64,000 nt of DNA from Acidobacteriota bacterium (GTDB lineage Bacteria > Acidobacteriota > UBA6911). Each line of letters begins with the position of its first letter. The first letter of the stretch is position 1. Positions 54,081-62,514 of the stretch are shown here, piece after piece. The stretch is taken from NCBI GenBank assembly GCA_031271905.1, contig JAISUT010000030.1:1-64000 (forward strand), in the 5' to 3' direction. Under the pieces are notes generated by a model that saw only the letters and a program-made list of their open reading frames with translations, did not search any database and was not told the DNA's origin. Position numbers and translations under genes: made by a program.

Positions 54081-55232
54081 ATCAACGCCACAGCTTACGA
54101 CCTGGAATTCCTGCTGCGACTGTTGATCCCGTTGGAAATGCTGTCTGTCAACCTGTTCGTGGTCGGCAGTTGCTCCAAGACCAAGTACAGCCGCCATCGC
54201 ACCTGGGGCGGGACGGGGGGCTTGGGGTGCGCCTACATGGCGCTGGTCTGGTTCTTCGACCAGGCGTTCCCCGGTTTCGCCACCGGCGCGAACCTGCTCC
54301 TGACCAGCGCGTGCCTGCTCCCCTTCCTGCTGCCGTTGCGGTTCCTGTACAAGACGACGTCGGCGAAGATCATCAGCATCGCCTGCCTTTCGTGGGTCTA
54401 CACCTTCATCCTGCTCTCCTTGGGGATGTCCGCCTCCCGCATGACCGGGACCGCTTCCGCCGCCAGCGTGATCCTGGCGGTGCAGACGATGCTCTACGCC
54501 ATCACGCTCCCCTCGTTCTACCGTATGATGAAGAACAAATACCTGATCATGTTCCGGCAACTGCCCCAGAAGCAGGTCGTCACCCTGATGTGGCTGGGGA
54601 TACTCTGGTTCTGCACCGTGTTCGCCGTCAACCTCGGGTTCGCCTATCCAGGGGTGCGCACCTATTCGGCGCTGTCGATGGTGATGGCGACCGCCTGCGC
54701 CTGGACGAGCTACCGGTACATCTACCATCTCATGGGGAACGTCCGCTCCGCCAAGGCTCTGGAGCAGGTGGTGCACACCGACCCGCTGACGCAGCTCAAG
54801 AACCGGGTCGTCTTCTCCTACGACGCGAAGGGGTTGCTCCGGCGCAATGTGCCGTTCCGGCTGGTGTTCCTGGACTTGAACAACTTCAAGGCGATCAACG
54901 ACCGCTACGGGCACCTGGTCGGCGACCAGTACCTGACGTTCTTCGCGCAGACGCTCAAGGAGCGCATCGGGCGGGGCAACGAGCTCTACCGCCTCTCCGG
55001 CGACGAGTTCCTCTGCGTCTACACCGGGGAGGACGTGCAGCAGTTGGTGGACGCGGTGACCTCCCTGCCCAGGGTGCTGCCTCTCCCCGGCGGGGAGACC
55101 CCCTTCCTCGGCGTCAGCTACGGCATGGTCTCCTTCCCCGACGACGCCAGCTCGCTCGACGACCTGTTGCGCTTGGCGGATCGCCAGATGTATGTCATGA
55201 AAGACCGCAAATCCGTCACGGCGGCGCAATGA
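54081..55232 (+). CDS. membrane diguanylate cyclase (GGDEF), possible ATC start
   Basis: A 383-residue protein: about six membrane helices in the first 205 residues (e.g. LLLTSACLLPFLLPLRFLY, VTLMWLGILWFCTVFAVNLGF) and a C-terminal GGDEF domain (HTDPLTQLKNRVVF, VFLDLNNFKAINDRYGHLVGDQYL, YRLSGDEFLCVYTG). The active-site motif is SGDEF, an accepted variant, so c-di-GMP synthesis is likely. A perfect AAGGAGG lies 5 bases before an ATC codon at 54081 that opens the reading frame (NATAYDLEFLLRLLIPLEM). No ATG or GTG is at that spot; TTG at 54123 and ATG at 54138 lack a ribosome binding site. The stop overlaps coaX. Confidence 0.85.
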   Translation: MNATAYDLEFLLRLLIPLEMLSVNLFVVGSCSKTKYSRHRTWGGTGGLGCAYMALVWFFDQAFPGFATGANLLLTSACLLPFLLPLRFLYKTTSAKIISIACLSWVYTFILLSLGMSASRMTGTASAASVILAVQTMLYAITLPSFYRMMKNKYLIMFRQLPQKQVVTLMWLGILWFCTVFAVNLGFAYPGVRTYSALSMVMATACAWTSYRYIYHLMGNVRSAKALEQVVHTDPLTQLKNRVVFSYDAKGLLRRNVPFRLVFLDLNNFKAINDRYGHLVGDQYLTFFAQTLKERIGRGNELYRLSGDEFLCVYTGEDVQQLVDAVTSLPRVLPLPGGETPFLGVSYGMVSFPDDASSLDDLLRLADRQMYVMKDRKSVTAAQ

Positions 55233-56017
55233 CCGGGATGTTGCTGGCGATCGACATAGGCAATACCAACGTGACGCTCGGCGTGTTCGAGGGCGGGAGC
55301 CTCGGCCCGCGCCTTCGGCTCGCCACCGGCGCGGGGAACACCGCCGACGAGTACGGCGTCGTCATGCTCGACGCCTTCCGGCGCATGGGCGTGGCTGCGA
55401 CGGACGTCCGCGCGGTCGCGCTGGCGTCGGTGGTCCCGGCGCTGACGCCGCTGCTAGTCGAGGCTTGCGAAGGCTATCTGCGCCATGCGCCGCTGGTCGT
55501 GGACGGGACGATGCGGACCGGGCTACGCTCCCTGTACGACGACCCCCGGCAGTTGGGCGTCGACCGGATCGTGGACGCCGCCGCCGCCTATAAGATATAC
55601 GGCGCGCCGGCGTGCGTCATCGATTTCGGCACCGCCACGACGTTCGACGCGATCTCCGGCGACGGCGACTTCCTGGGAGGCGCCATCGCGCCCGGCGTCG
55701 CCGTCGCCGCCGCCTCCCTGTTCGGGCGCGCCGCCAAGCTGCCCAAGGTCGATCTGGACGCGCCGCCCTCCGCCATCGGGCGCAACCTCCGGCATTCGTT
55801 GCAGTCGGGGCTCCTGTACGGCTACGTGGGGCTGGTCGAGGGCATGGTCGCGCGCTTTCGCGCCGAACTGGGGCGGGGCGCCAAGGTCGTCGCCACCGGA
55901 GGGCTCGCCGAGGTCGTCGCCCGGGAGACGAAGTCCATCGACATCCTCGCCCCTTGGTTGACGCTGGAGGGCGTGCGCATCATCCACGAGCTGAACGTGC
56001 CGTCGGTCGCGCGCTGA
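55229..56017 (+). CDS. coaX: type III pantothenate kinase
   Basis: A 262-residue enzyme that phosphorylates pantothenate, the first step to coenzyme A. CoaX motifs: LLAIDIGNTNVTLGVFEGG, LASVVPALT, GVDRIVDAAAAYKIYG, ACVIDFGTATTFDAISGDGDFLGGAIAPG, and KVVATGGLAEVVARET. Length is normal. ATG at 55229 overlaps the stop of the diguanylate cyclase gene (ATGA), so it is translated after it; the functional link is not obvious. Confidence 0.96.
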   Translation: MTGMLLAIDIGNTNVTLGVFEGGSLGPRLRLATGAGNTADEYGVVMLDAFRRMGVAATDVRAVALASVVPALTPLLVEACEGYLRHAPLVVDGTMRTGLRSLYDDPRQLGVDRIVDAAAAYKIYGAPACVIDFGTATTFDAISGDGDFLGGAIAPGVAVAAASLFGRAAKLPKVDLDAPPSAIGRNLRHSLQSGLLYGYVGLVEGMVARFRAELGRGAKVVATGGLAEVVARETKSIDILAPWLTLEGVRIIHELNVPSVAR

Positions 56018-56151
56018 CGCCTTCCCCCATCCGGTCGAGCCGTCGGTCGGCGCCTCGCCCCTCCGCCCCCCTATTTTTTACCCCCATAGAAATAAACCTC
56101 TAACTAAATTTCCGTTTCGGACGATGAGTGGGACATCCAGAGGAAGATGTT

Positions 56152-56742
56152 ATGACGGTTGCTTGCTTGACTAAATGGCTGGCGGCCACCCTGTCTGCCG
56201 ACGCGTTGATAACCTCCGTGTCTGCGGGCGCGGGGCCGTTGACGGGGTTTTCGCCGCAAGAGCTGGTGGGGTGCCCCGTGATCAACATCCTAGAGGACGA
56301 TTCCGCATTCACCATGCCCCGGATCTTGTCGGAGGTGGCGGAGAACGGTTTCTGGGAGGGGGAGTTGGTGCACCGCACCCGCAGCGGGGAGCGGTTGCCT
56401 GCCGACGGGATGGTCTCGTCCCTGACCGGCCTGGGGCGGCCTGGCTATCTGCTGGTCTCGAACCTGGGCGGGGTGCAGGCGGATGTCGAGGGCGACCTGT
56501 CCGCGGTCGAGGCCGTCGCCACCACGTTGCGGGGGTACGCCCACGATTTGAACAACCCCCTGACGGTCGTGATGGGTTTCACGCAGTTGCTCATGTTGAA
56601 CGAAGCTTGCACGGGAAAGGTGAAGACCGATCTTGAGAAAGTCCTCGCCGGGTTGCAGCAGGTCGTCGAGCTGGTGGACGACATGCACCGGTACGCCTAT
56701 TCCCTCTACAAGTCGCCGAAACCACCCCTCCCTATTCGGTGA
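56152..56742 (+). CDS. PAS-HisKA protein lacking a kinase ATPase domain
   Basis: A 196-residue protein. Residues 20-110 look like a PAS domain (ITSVSAGAGPLTGFSPQELVGCPVINIL...WEGELVHRTRSGERLPADGMVSSL). Residues about 120-185 are a dimerisation/phosphoacceptor helix pair with His in RGYAHDLNNPLTVVMGFTQLL. The protein then ends (KPPLPIR); no N, G1 or G2 boxes follow in any frame of the next 300 bases. It is thus either a truncated kinase or a phosphoacceptor served by another kinase. AGAGGAAG ribosome binding site. A hairpin lies just after the stop. Confidence 0.8.
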   Translation: MTVACLTKWLAATLSADALITSVSAGAGPLTGFSPQELVGCPVINILEDDSAFTMPRILSEVAENGFWEGELVHRTRSGERLPADGMVSSLTGLGRPGYLLVSNLGGVQADVEGDLSAVEAVATTLRGYAHDLNNPLTVVMGFTQLLMLNEACTGKVKTDLEKVLAGLQQVVELVDDMHRYAYSLYKSPKPPLPIR

Positions 56743-56750
56743 CTTGTCGT

Positions 56751-56767
56751 GCGGGCGTTGCGCCCGC
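56751..56767 (+). terminator. 7-bp hairpin after the PAS-HisKA gene
   Basis: GCGGGCG-TTG-CGCCCGC, 8 bases after the TGA; no T-run. Its position suggests the gene ends here naturally. Confidence 0.5.
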
Positions 56768-57065
56768 CTTGGGCGCGGGGCTCGCCCTCCCCTTCCCGCT
56801 TGTGCGCGGGCGGGGGGCGGGGGTGCGCCGCGCCCAAACAGTCGGTGGACGGCGCACCCCTCGCGGGGGCGACCGCCGGCCCCGCCTCCTTCCCATCGTC
56901 CCCTGCCGTTGTTTTTCGCCCGCCGCCCATCGGCCCCTTCGCCTTGTCCCTGTGTCCGCCGACCGTCGCCGACCGTCGTTCGTTAGTTGTGGACTGTGAA
57001 AAGGCGTTGGGTTATAACTCTTGTCATATTTTGTTCTTGGATGGGACGGGATGCGAGGGGACGGG
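56768..57065 (+). other. gene-free stretch before the DUF169 gene
   Basis: No coding pattern. The last 85 bases turn A+T-rich (GGGTTATAACTCTTGTCATATTTTG at 57009 onward, cut here to note its -10-like TATAAC and CATATT), suggesting a promoter that cannot be placed exactly. GAGGGGACGGG precedes the next ATG. Confidence 0.5.
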
Positions 57066-57860
57066 ATGGACGCGGTGGAGGATTACAACGCTTGGGGGAC
57101 GGATCTTCTGAACCTTTTAGTGCTCAGGACATATCCTATAGCCGTGAAGATGTTGAAGGACGAGGGCGAAACCCCCGCTGGCGCGCTCCGACCCAAGAGA
57201 GACCTCGGGACGCACTACGCCATGTGCCAGGCTTTCGGCGTCGTCCGGGGAAAGGGGACGCCGCTCGCCATGTTCATCGACGACCATTGGTGCTTCGAGC
57301 CCATCATCGCCTACGGCCTGGTGGCGCCGCCGGAGGATTTCCTGCAAGGCTCCTCCAGCGCCTATTTCGTGGCGGACGGCGCGGCGGCCAAGGCGCGGAC
57401 GGACTCCATCCCCATCCTGCCCCATGGGCGTTACGCGGGCATGGCGCTCGCGCCGCTGCACAAGGCGGGTTTCGCGCCGGATGTCGTCATGGTCTATTGC
57501 ACCCCCTCGCAACTCCGGCACATGACCCTCGCCCTGATGCGCCAGCGCGGCACCCGGGCTATTTCGACGATCGACCCGATCTGGTCGTGCGTCCACTCGA
57601 TCCTTCCGCCGTTGCTGAACGGGGCTCCCGCCGTCACCGTCCCCGACCCCGGGGATTTCGAACGGGCGGGCGCGGGCGATGACGAGATGATATTCTCGCT
57701 CCCCGGCGGGATGATGCGGGAGTTCATGGAGGGGGCGCGGCATTACGAGCAGGCGGGCATGGGTTACCGCAGCTTCACACGCGACCTGCGGGGGGACTTC
57801 GACCAGCCGCCTTTTTACAGGGACTATTTCAAAAAATGGGGGCTCGACGAACCGAGGTGA
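57066..57860 (+). CDS. DUF169 family protein
   Basis: A 264-residue cytoplasmic protein of the DUF169 family: LRTYPIAVKMLKDEGETPAG, HYAMCQAFGVVRGKGTPLAMFIDDHWCFEPIIAYGLV, PHGRYAGMALAPLHKAGFAPDVVMVYCTPSQLRHM, and FSLPGGMMREFMEGARHYEQAGMGY. Conserved Cys residues in AMCQAFG and DHWCFEP may bind a metal or cofactor. The function is not known; DUF169 is common in anaerobes and near redox genes. Start at 57066 with GAGGGGACGGG upstream. Confidence 0.88.
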   Translation: MDAVEDYNAWGTDLLNLLVLRTYPIAVKMLKDEGETPAGALRPKRDLGTHYAMCQAFGVVRGKGTPLAMFIDDHWCFEPIIAYGLVAPPEDFLQGSSSAYFVADGAAAKARTDSIPILPHGRYAGMALAPLHKAGFAPDVVMVYCTPSQLRHMTLALMRQRGTRAISTIDPIWSCVHSILPPLLNGAPAVTVPDPGDFERAGAGDDEMIFSLPGGMMREFMEGARHYEQAGMGYRSFTRDLRGDFDQPPFYRDYFKKWGLDEPR

Positions 57861-57934
57861 GCCCCGGACGATGCGCCCCGAACGATCACATTCAGACGCC
57901 AAGCCGCGAGGCGTTGGCGTCGGGAGGCCATAAA

Positions 57935-59089
57935 ATGGAACATCTGCACGAGAATCGCCGGCAGTCACGACGCAAACCGCTTTTGCTTTGCCTGGGATGG
58001 GGCGTGTTCGCCCTCGCCTTCGCGTCCGGCGGGGCGGCCTTCGGCCAGACCAAGGCGTATGTGGAATGCAGCAGCGTCAACAACAGCCGCAAAGTCTGCT
58101 CGACGGAGAAGGCCATCGACAGCCTGCGCGTCGTCGAGAGGAAGTCGAACCGCTCATGCGTCGAAGGGACCAGCTACGGCGTCGCGGGCAACGCGGTCTG
58201 GGTGGACAAAGGCTGCTCCGCCCGGTTCGAGGTCACCTACCGGAACACCGCCAAGCCATCGACCGGTGCCGCCAAGCCCCCCCAGAACCGTCCGGGGGCG
58301 TCCGGCGGAAGGGGTGACGACCAACGCGGGAACGACCAGCGCGACTTCGAGGTGACTTCGCTCTACTGCGCGGGCGACGGCACCCGACGCAAGGAATGCA
58401 GCGTCGGCGGGGAGATCCGCTCCATCGAGGTCGTCAACCAGCGTTCGCAGACCCGTTGCCGGAAGGATGTCAACTACGGCTATGACGGCGATGCGGTCTG
58501 GGTGAGCGGGGGTTGCGCCGCCGACTTCGAAGTGCGCTACGTCCCCGACGCCGACCAAGGCGGACGCCGGAACGGCGTCCGCCCGGGGGGCGACAATTCC
58601 AACAGATCCGGCGTCCGCCCGGGGGTCGGCGATTCCAACCGGTCCGTGTACACGCAGGAGACCGTCCGGTTGAACTGCGGCAGCTCCAACTACAGCCGCA
58701 AGGAGTGCGCCGTGGACGGAGGCATCGTCTCCGTGACGTTGGTGGAGACCAAGTCCAAGACGGCTTGCGTCAAGGACGGCAGCTATGGCTACGGCAACCA
58801 GGCGCTCTGGGTGGATCGCGGTTGCTCGGGGGTGTTCGACGTCACTTTCCGCCGGACGCAGAATTCCGGCAGGGGGGGCGGCGCCATAACGACGCAGAAC
58901 GTCTCCTGCAAAAGCACGAACTACGCACGCAAAAATTGCGTCGCCGGCGGGCGCATCACCGACCTGCGCATCATAAACAACAAGTCGCAGACCCGTTGCC
59001 AGAAGGATGTCAACTACGGCTACAACGACGACACGATCTGGGTGGACAAGGGGTGCGAGGCGGATTTCGAGGTGTCCTACCGCCCGTAG
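57935..59089 (+). CDS. exported protein with four DUF3011 repeats
   Basis: A 384-residue protein. A signal peptide (KPLLLCLGWGVFALAFASGGAAFG) is followed by four similar modules of about 60 residues (starting near residues 45, 140, 245 and 310). Each has the pattern C-x8-C...S-x-x-x-C-x5-YG-x5-W-V-x-x-GC-x-x-x-F-x-V, e.g. LNCGSSNYSRKECAV, TACVKDGSYGYGNQALWVD, RGCSGVFDVTF. Four Cys per module suggest two disulfides each. Linkers are Gly/Asn/Arg-rich and repetitive (NGVRPGGDNSNRSGVRPG). DUF3011 is of unknown function, probably surface binding. GGGAGG ribosome binding site. Confidence 0.85.
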   Translation: MEHLHENRRQSRRKPLLLCLGWGVFALAFASGGAAFGQTKAYVECSSVNNSRKVCSTEKAIDSLRVVERKSNRSCVEGTSYGVAGNAVWVDKGCSARFEVTYRNTAKPSTGAAKPPQNRPGASGGRGDDQRGNDQRDFEVTSLYCAGDGTRRKECSVGGEIRSIEVVNQRSQTRCRKDVNYGYDGDAVWVSGGCAADFEVRYVPDADQGGRRNGVRPGGDNSNRSGVRPGVGDSNRSVYTQETVRLNCGSSNYSRKECAVDGGIVSVTLVETKSKTACVKDGSYGYGNQALWVDRGCSGVFDVTFRRTQNSGRGGGAITTQNVSCKSTNYARKNCVAGGRITDLRIINNKSQTRCQKDVNYGYNDDTIWVDKGCEADFEVSYRP

Positions 59090-59094
59090 CCCGC

Positions 59095-59138
59095 GCCATG
59101 CGCCCGTGCGACACAAACGGCGGTTTGTTTCCCGCCGT
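59095..59138 (+). repeat. R2 repeat copy with hairpin
   Basis: Shares 22 identical bases with 98-119, then ACAAAC (59113-59118) pairs with GTTTGT (59123-59128). An overlapping alternative stem is ACGGCGG/CCGCCGT (59117-59123, 59132-59138). It starts 6 bases after the DUF3011 stop and may end its transcript. 59139-59369 shows no gene. Confidence 0.4.
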
Positions 59139-59369
59139 GACGGTGGTACCATGCGGGGCGGTTGGAGATTCGCCGCGCACGTGAACCTGTCGCGTCCCGG
59201 TCGCTTCAAAAGACTTCGGATCGGGTGGGCGGCCGGCGGCGGGAAAAAATTAATTGGAACGCCGCCGGCGATTTGCAGTATGAGCCTGTGCAGGCGTAAG
59301 ATTGTAACTTAAAAAAATACGTTGGTTGGTTCGACGGATTTGTCTTGTCTGTTTTGAAGGATGGCGGGA

Positions 59370-60353
59370 ATGGCTGGGGACGACGATAAATTGCGGAAAG
59401 GCGTGACGGGGACGGCGCGCGCCGGTGCTGGGAAGCACCCCGGCTTGGGCGACCAGTCCTTCATCCCCTCGCTTTTCTCCGACCCGAGGGAGCTCGCCGC
59501 CACGCAGGCGCTCGGGCGCGCCCGGAAGATGGAGTCGTGGGTCATATCCGTTTTCGTCCACTGCGCCATCCTGCTCCTGCTCTTTTTCATCGCCAACGGC
59601 ACCACGCCCCCTCCCATCAACCAAGACGAGGTGGTGTTCGTGAACAACCCCATCTACCTGCCCTTCGACCTGGAGGGTGACGGCCAGGAGGGCGGGGGCG
59701 GCGGCGGCGGCGGCAAGGGGCAACAGGATCCGCCGGCGACCGGCGAGTTGCCGGAGACCACGCCGGTGCAGATGATCGCACCCGACCCGGCCAACCCGCA
59801 GCCGCTGGTTCCTGCGGAAGATTTGCTGGCGCAGGCGCCGAGCGTCGAGATGCCGATCGAGCTCCCGCGCGACGTGACGCTCCCCATCGGCGACATCTCC
59901 GCGCCCCCCAACTATTCCGCCTCCTCCGGCTCCGGGCGCGGCGGCGGCATAGGCACGGGCACGGGCACGGGCATCGGCTCCGGCTCCGGCGCGGGGGTCG
60001 GCCCGGGCAGCGGCGGCGGCATGGGCGGGGGCAGCGGCGGCGGCATCGGCCGCGGCACGGGCAGGGGCGTCTCCGGCAGCATCCGCGAGCCGGTGCTGTT
60101 GCAGGAAGTGAAGCCGGAGTACACCGAGGAGGGGCGCAAGGCCAAGGTGATGGGGGTCGTGATCCTCGAGGTTACGATACGCAAGGACGGCACGGTCGAT
60201 AACATCAGGGTGGTGCGCGGGCTGGGGTACGGCTTGGACGAGTCCGCCATCCACACCGTCTCCACCAAATGGCGCTTCCGTCCGGCGACGCGCAACGGCG
60301 TGCCGATAGACGTGCGCGGGGTCACCATAGAGGTGGAGTTCAATTTGTTATAG
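59370..60353 (+). CDS. TonB-family energy transducer
   Basis: A 327-residue protein: one membrane helix near residue 60 (SWVISVFVHCAILLLLFFIA), a long periplasmic linker rich in Pro then Gly (GTGTGTGIGSGSGAGVGPGS), and a TonB C-terminal domain (KPEYTEEGRKAKVMGVVILEVTIRKDGTVDNIRVVRGLGYGLDESAIHTVSTKWRFRPA). It would pass inner-membrane proton energy to outer-membrane partners. The Gly-rich linker is unlike the Pro/Lys linker of E. coli TonB. ExbD follows but no ExbB is nearby. ATG 59370 has AAGG at 9 bases; ATG 59361 is a possible alternative. Confidence 0.88.
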   Translation: MAGDDDKLRKGVTGTARAGAGKHPGLGDQSFIPSLFSDPRELAATQALGRARKMESWVISVFVHCAILLLLFFIANGTTPPPINQDEVVFVNNPIYLPFDLEGDGQEGGGGGGGGKGQQDPPATGELPETTPVQMIAPDPANPQPLVPAEDLLAQAPSVEMPIELPRDVTLPIGDISAPPNYSASSGSGRGGGIGTGTGTGIGSGSGAGVGPGSGGGMGGGSGGGIGRGTGRGVSGSIREPVLLQEVKPEYTEEGRKAKVMGVVILEVTIRKDGTVDNIRVVRGLGYGLDESAIHTVSTKWRFRPATRNGVPIDVRGVTIEVEFNLL

Positions 60354-60490
60354 GGGCGCGGGGCGCCTTTAAGGGGGCGTCAGGACGCACCCGCTTTGCG
60401 TCCCCGAAAATCCTGCGGGGCGTCGGTCGCAAGCGAACGGAGGCTGCGGTTCGGCGTCGAGGTCGGGGCCACGGGCAAAGGTCATACGTC

Positions 60491-60934
60491 ATGGGAATGA
60501 GCGTGGGGGGTAAAAAGGGGGTTTATGCGGGCATCAACATCACCCCCTATATCGACATCCTGCTGGTGTTGCTGATCATCTTCATGGTGGCGGCGCCGCT
60601 GAAGCAGCACGACCACCCTGTCAAGGTGCCGCAACCGGCGTCGTCGGCGCCGCAGCAACAGCCGAAGTCCGACTCCATCATCGTGGAGATGGACATCGAC
60701 CATACCGTCCGGCTCAACCAGCAGGTGGTCACCTTGCAGGAGCTGGAGACCACCTTGCGGGAGGTGTTCCAGCGTCGGGCGGCGAAGAACCTCTTCATCC
60801 GCGGCGACGGCGGCCTCCCCTACGGGGACATCTTCGTGCTGCTGGACATCGCCAAACGCTCGGGGGTCTCCGACATCGCCCTGTTGAAGAAATCCACGGA
60901 CATGGCGGACGCCGCGCCGCCTGCGCGACGATGA
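60491..60934 (+). CDS. ExbD/TolR-family protein
   Basis: A 147-residue proton-channel partner: INITPYIDILLVLLIIFMVAAPL carries the essential membrane Asp (YIDILLVLLIIFM), and the periplasmic part ends RAAKNLFIRGDGGLPYGDIFVLLDIAKRSGVSDIALL. It normally works with ExbB/TolQ and TonB/TolA. TonB lies upstream; ExbB must be supplied from elsewhere. Its stop overlaps the ATG of the kinase gene (ATGA). An ATG at 60497 is an equal start alternative. Confidence 0.9.
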   Translation: MGMSVGGKKGVYAGINITPYIDILLVLLIIFMVAAPLKQHDHPVKVPQPASSAPQQQPKSDSIIVEMDIDHTVRLNQQVVTLQELETTLREVFQRRAAKNLFIRGDGGLPYGDIFVLLDIAKRSGVSDIALLKKSTDMADAAPPARR

Positions 60935-62514
60935 GGATTCCGTTCCTGCACAATTCGCTCATCATCTTCCTGACGATCGGGCTGATCGTCGTCTCCACCG
61001 CCGTCTTGAGCTTCGTCAGCTACCACTACGCCGTGGGGCGCGAGAACCTGGTGGAGAGCTCCCTCGACCAGAGCAACGACAAGCTGGTGTCGCAGCACGT
61101 GGACCGCATCGAGCAGAAGATCGTGGACGACGACCTGCTCGTCGCGGGCATGGTCGACGTCGATGCGCCGGACAAGTGGCAGGAGCAGTCCGAGGCGGTG
61201 CGCAAGGCCGACGCTAAGGTCGAGCAGGTCTACCTGCTCGACTTGGAGAAGGGCTATCCGGTCTACCCGAAATATTCGGCGGGGATCAAAAACCGATGGG
61301 GGGCGTTCCGCGCCAACTTCGACCTCGCGAAGATCGGCCTCGACCAGATGTCGCCCGGCCAGCCGCACCATTTGCACAAGGCGGTCGGGACCGGCTACTT
61401 CTTCGTCACCTACGTCTTGCGGGAGGCTGCCGACGGGCGGCGCTTCCTGGTCTGCTTCCAGATGAACTTCGACAAGATCCGCGACCTGCTCGACGTCCGG
61501 CTGCGCGACCTCGAGGACAAGTTCTACGTCAGCGTCGTGGACTACGACAACAACGTCATCTACGGGCAGCCGCTGTCGCGCTCCTCGAAGACCTACGAGC
61601 AACGGTTCCATTCCACGCTCTACAAGTGGATGCTCCAGATCCGGCCCCGCAACTACGAGGCGTTGGAGGCGGGGGTCGCGAACGAACGGCGCTCGCGGCA
61701 GTTCTTCATCACGTTGAGCATGCTCCTGACCGTGTTCAGCCTGGCGGTCATCTACGTCGGCTGGCGGCGCGACCGCCAGTTGCGCCAACTTAAGGACAGC
61801 TTCATCAGCAACGTCAGCCACGAGCTGAAGACGCCCCTCTCGCTCATCGGCATGTTCAGCGAGATGCTCGCCACGGACCGGGTGCGCAGCGAGGAGAAGA
61901 AGCGGGAGTATTACCGGATCATCCACAGCGAGAGCGACCGCATGACGCGGCTCATCGGCAACCTGCTCGACTTCGCCGACCTGTCGCGGGGGGCGGCCGA
62001 GAAGCATTTCGAGCGCACCAACGTCGCCCGGCTGGTCACGGAGGCGTTGGAGGGCTACCATTACGAGGCGGAGAAGGCGGGGGTGGCGGTGGCCGCCGAG
62101 GTCGCGGAAGGCGTCCCGGACTCTTTCGCCGACCCGAACTCGGTGACGATGGCGTTCCTGAACCTTCTGGACAACGCGGTGAAGTACGCCGGGGAGCGGA
62201 AGCGGGTCGAGGTGCAAGTGGTGCGCGACGGCGACATGGCGAAGATCGTGGTGAAGGACTGGGGCGTCGGCATCCCCTTGTCGGAGCAGGGGAAGATATT
62301 CGACAAGTTCTACCGCGTGAAGTCCCCCGCGACGCTCAAGGTGCGCGGCAGCGGCATCGGCCTGGCCATCGCGCGGAACGTGGCGCGGCTGCACGGCGGC
62401 GACGTCTCCGTCGTGAGCGCGCCGGGCGAGGGGAGCGAGTTCACCTTGGTGTTCCCTTTGTGGAAAGTCCCGGAGGACGACGTGACGGGCGATGGCGTGG
62501 GGGATGCGTCATGA
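60931..62514 (+). CDS. membrane sensor histidine kinase coupled to ExbD
   Basis: A 527-residue kinase: two helices (LIIFLTIGLIVVSTAVLSFV; FFITLSMLLTVFSLAVIYVGW) enclosing a sensor of about 215 residues, no HAMP recognised, HisKA FISNVSHELKTPLSLIGMFSEM, HATPase NLLDNAVKYAGERK, VKDWGVGIP, FDKFYRVKSP and GSGIGLAIA. ATG at 60931 overlaps the ExbD stop and its TGA overlaps the ATG of the OmpR-type regulator, so ExbD, kinase and regulator are translated as a chain. This suggests the pair senses the state or cargo of the TonB system, which is inference. Confidence 0.92.
   Translation: MRIPFLHNSLIIFLTIGLIVVSTAVLSFVSYHYAVGRENLVESSLDQSNDKLVSQHVDRIEQKIVDDDLLVAGMVDVDAPDKWQEQSEAVRKADAKVEQVYLLDLEKGYPVYPKYSAGIKNRWGAFRANFDLAKIGLDQMSPGQPHHLHKAVGTGYFFVTYVLREAADGRRFLVCFQMNFDKIRDLLDVRLRDLEDKFYVSVVDYDNNVIYGQPLSRSSKTYEQRFHSTLYKWMLQIRPRNYEALEAGVANERRSRQFFITLSMLLTVFSLAVIYVGWRRDRQLRQLKDSFISNVSHELKTPLSLIGMFSEMLATDRVRSEEKKREYYRIIHSESDRMTRLIGNLLDFADLSRGAAEKHFERTNVARLVTEALEGYHYEAEKAGVAVAAEVAEGVPDSFADPNSVTMAFLNLLDNAVKYAGERKRVEVQVVRDGDMAKIVVKDWGVGIPLSEQGKIFDKFYRVKSPATLKVRGSGIGLAIARNVARLHGGDVSVVSAPGEGSEFTLVFPLWKVPEDDVTGDGVGDAS

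Noticed and set aside
54050-55228. Long upstream extension of the coaX frame
   Set aside because: Antiframe reading of the diguanylate cyclase gene; true CoaX begins at 55229 with MLLAIDIGNTN.
56590-57010. Frameshifted HATPase domain after the PAS-HisKA gene
   Set aside because: No N, G1 or G2 box found in any frame of the next 300 bases; a hairpin follows the stop.
59900-60080. G/C-rich tandem-like DNA in the TonB gene as a separate repeat or CRISPR
   Set aside because: It encodes the Gly-rich linker in frame; there are no regular spacers.
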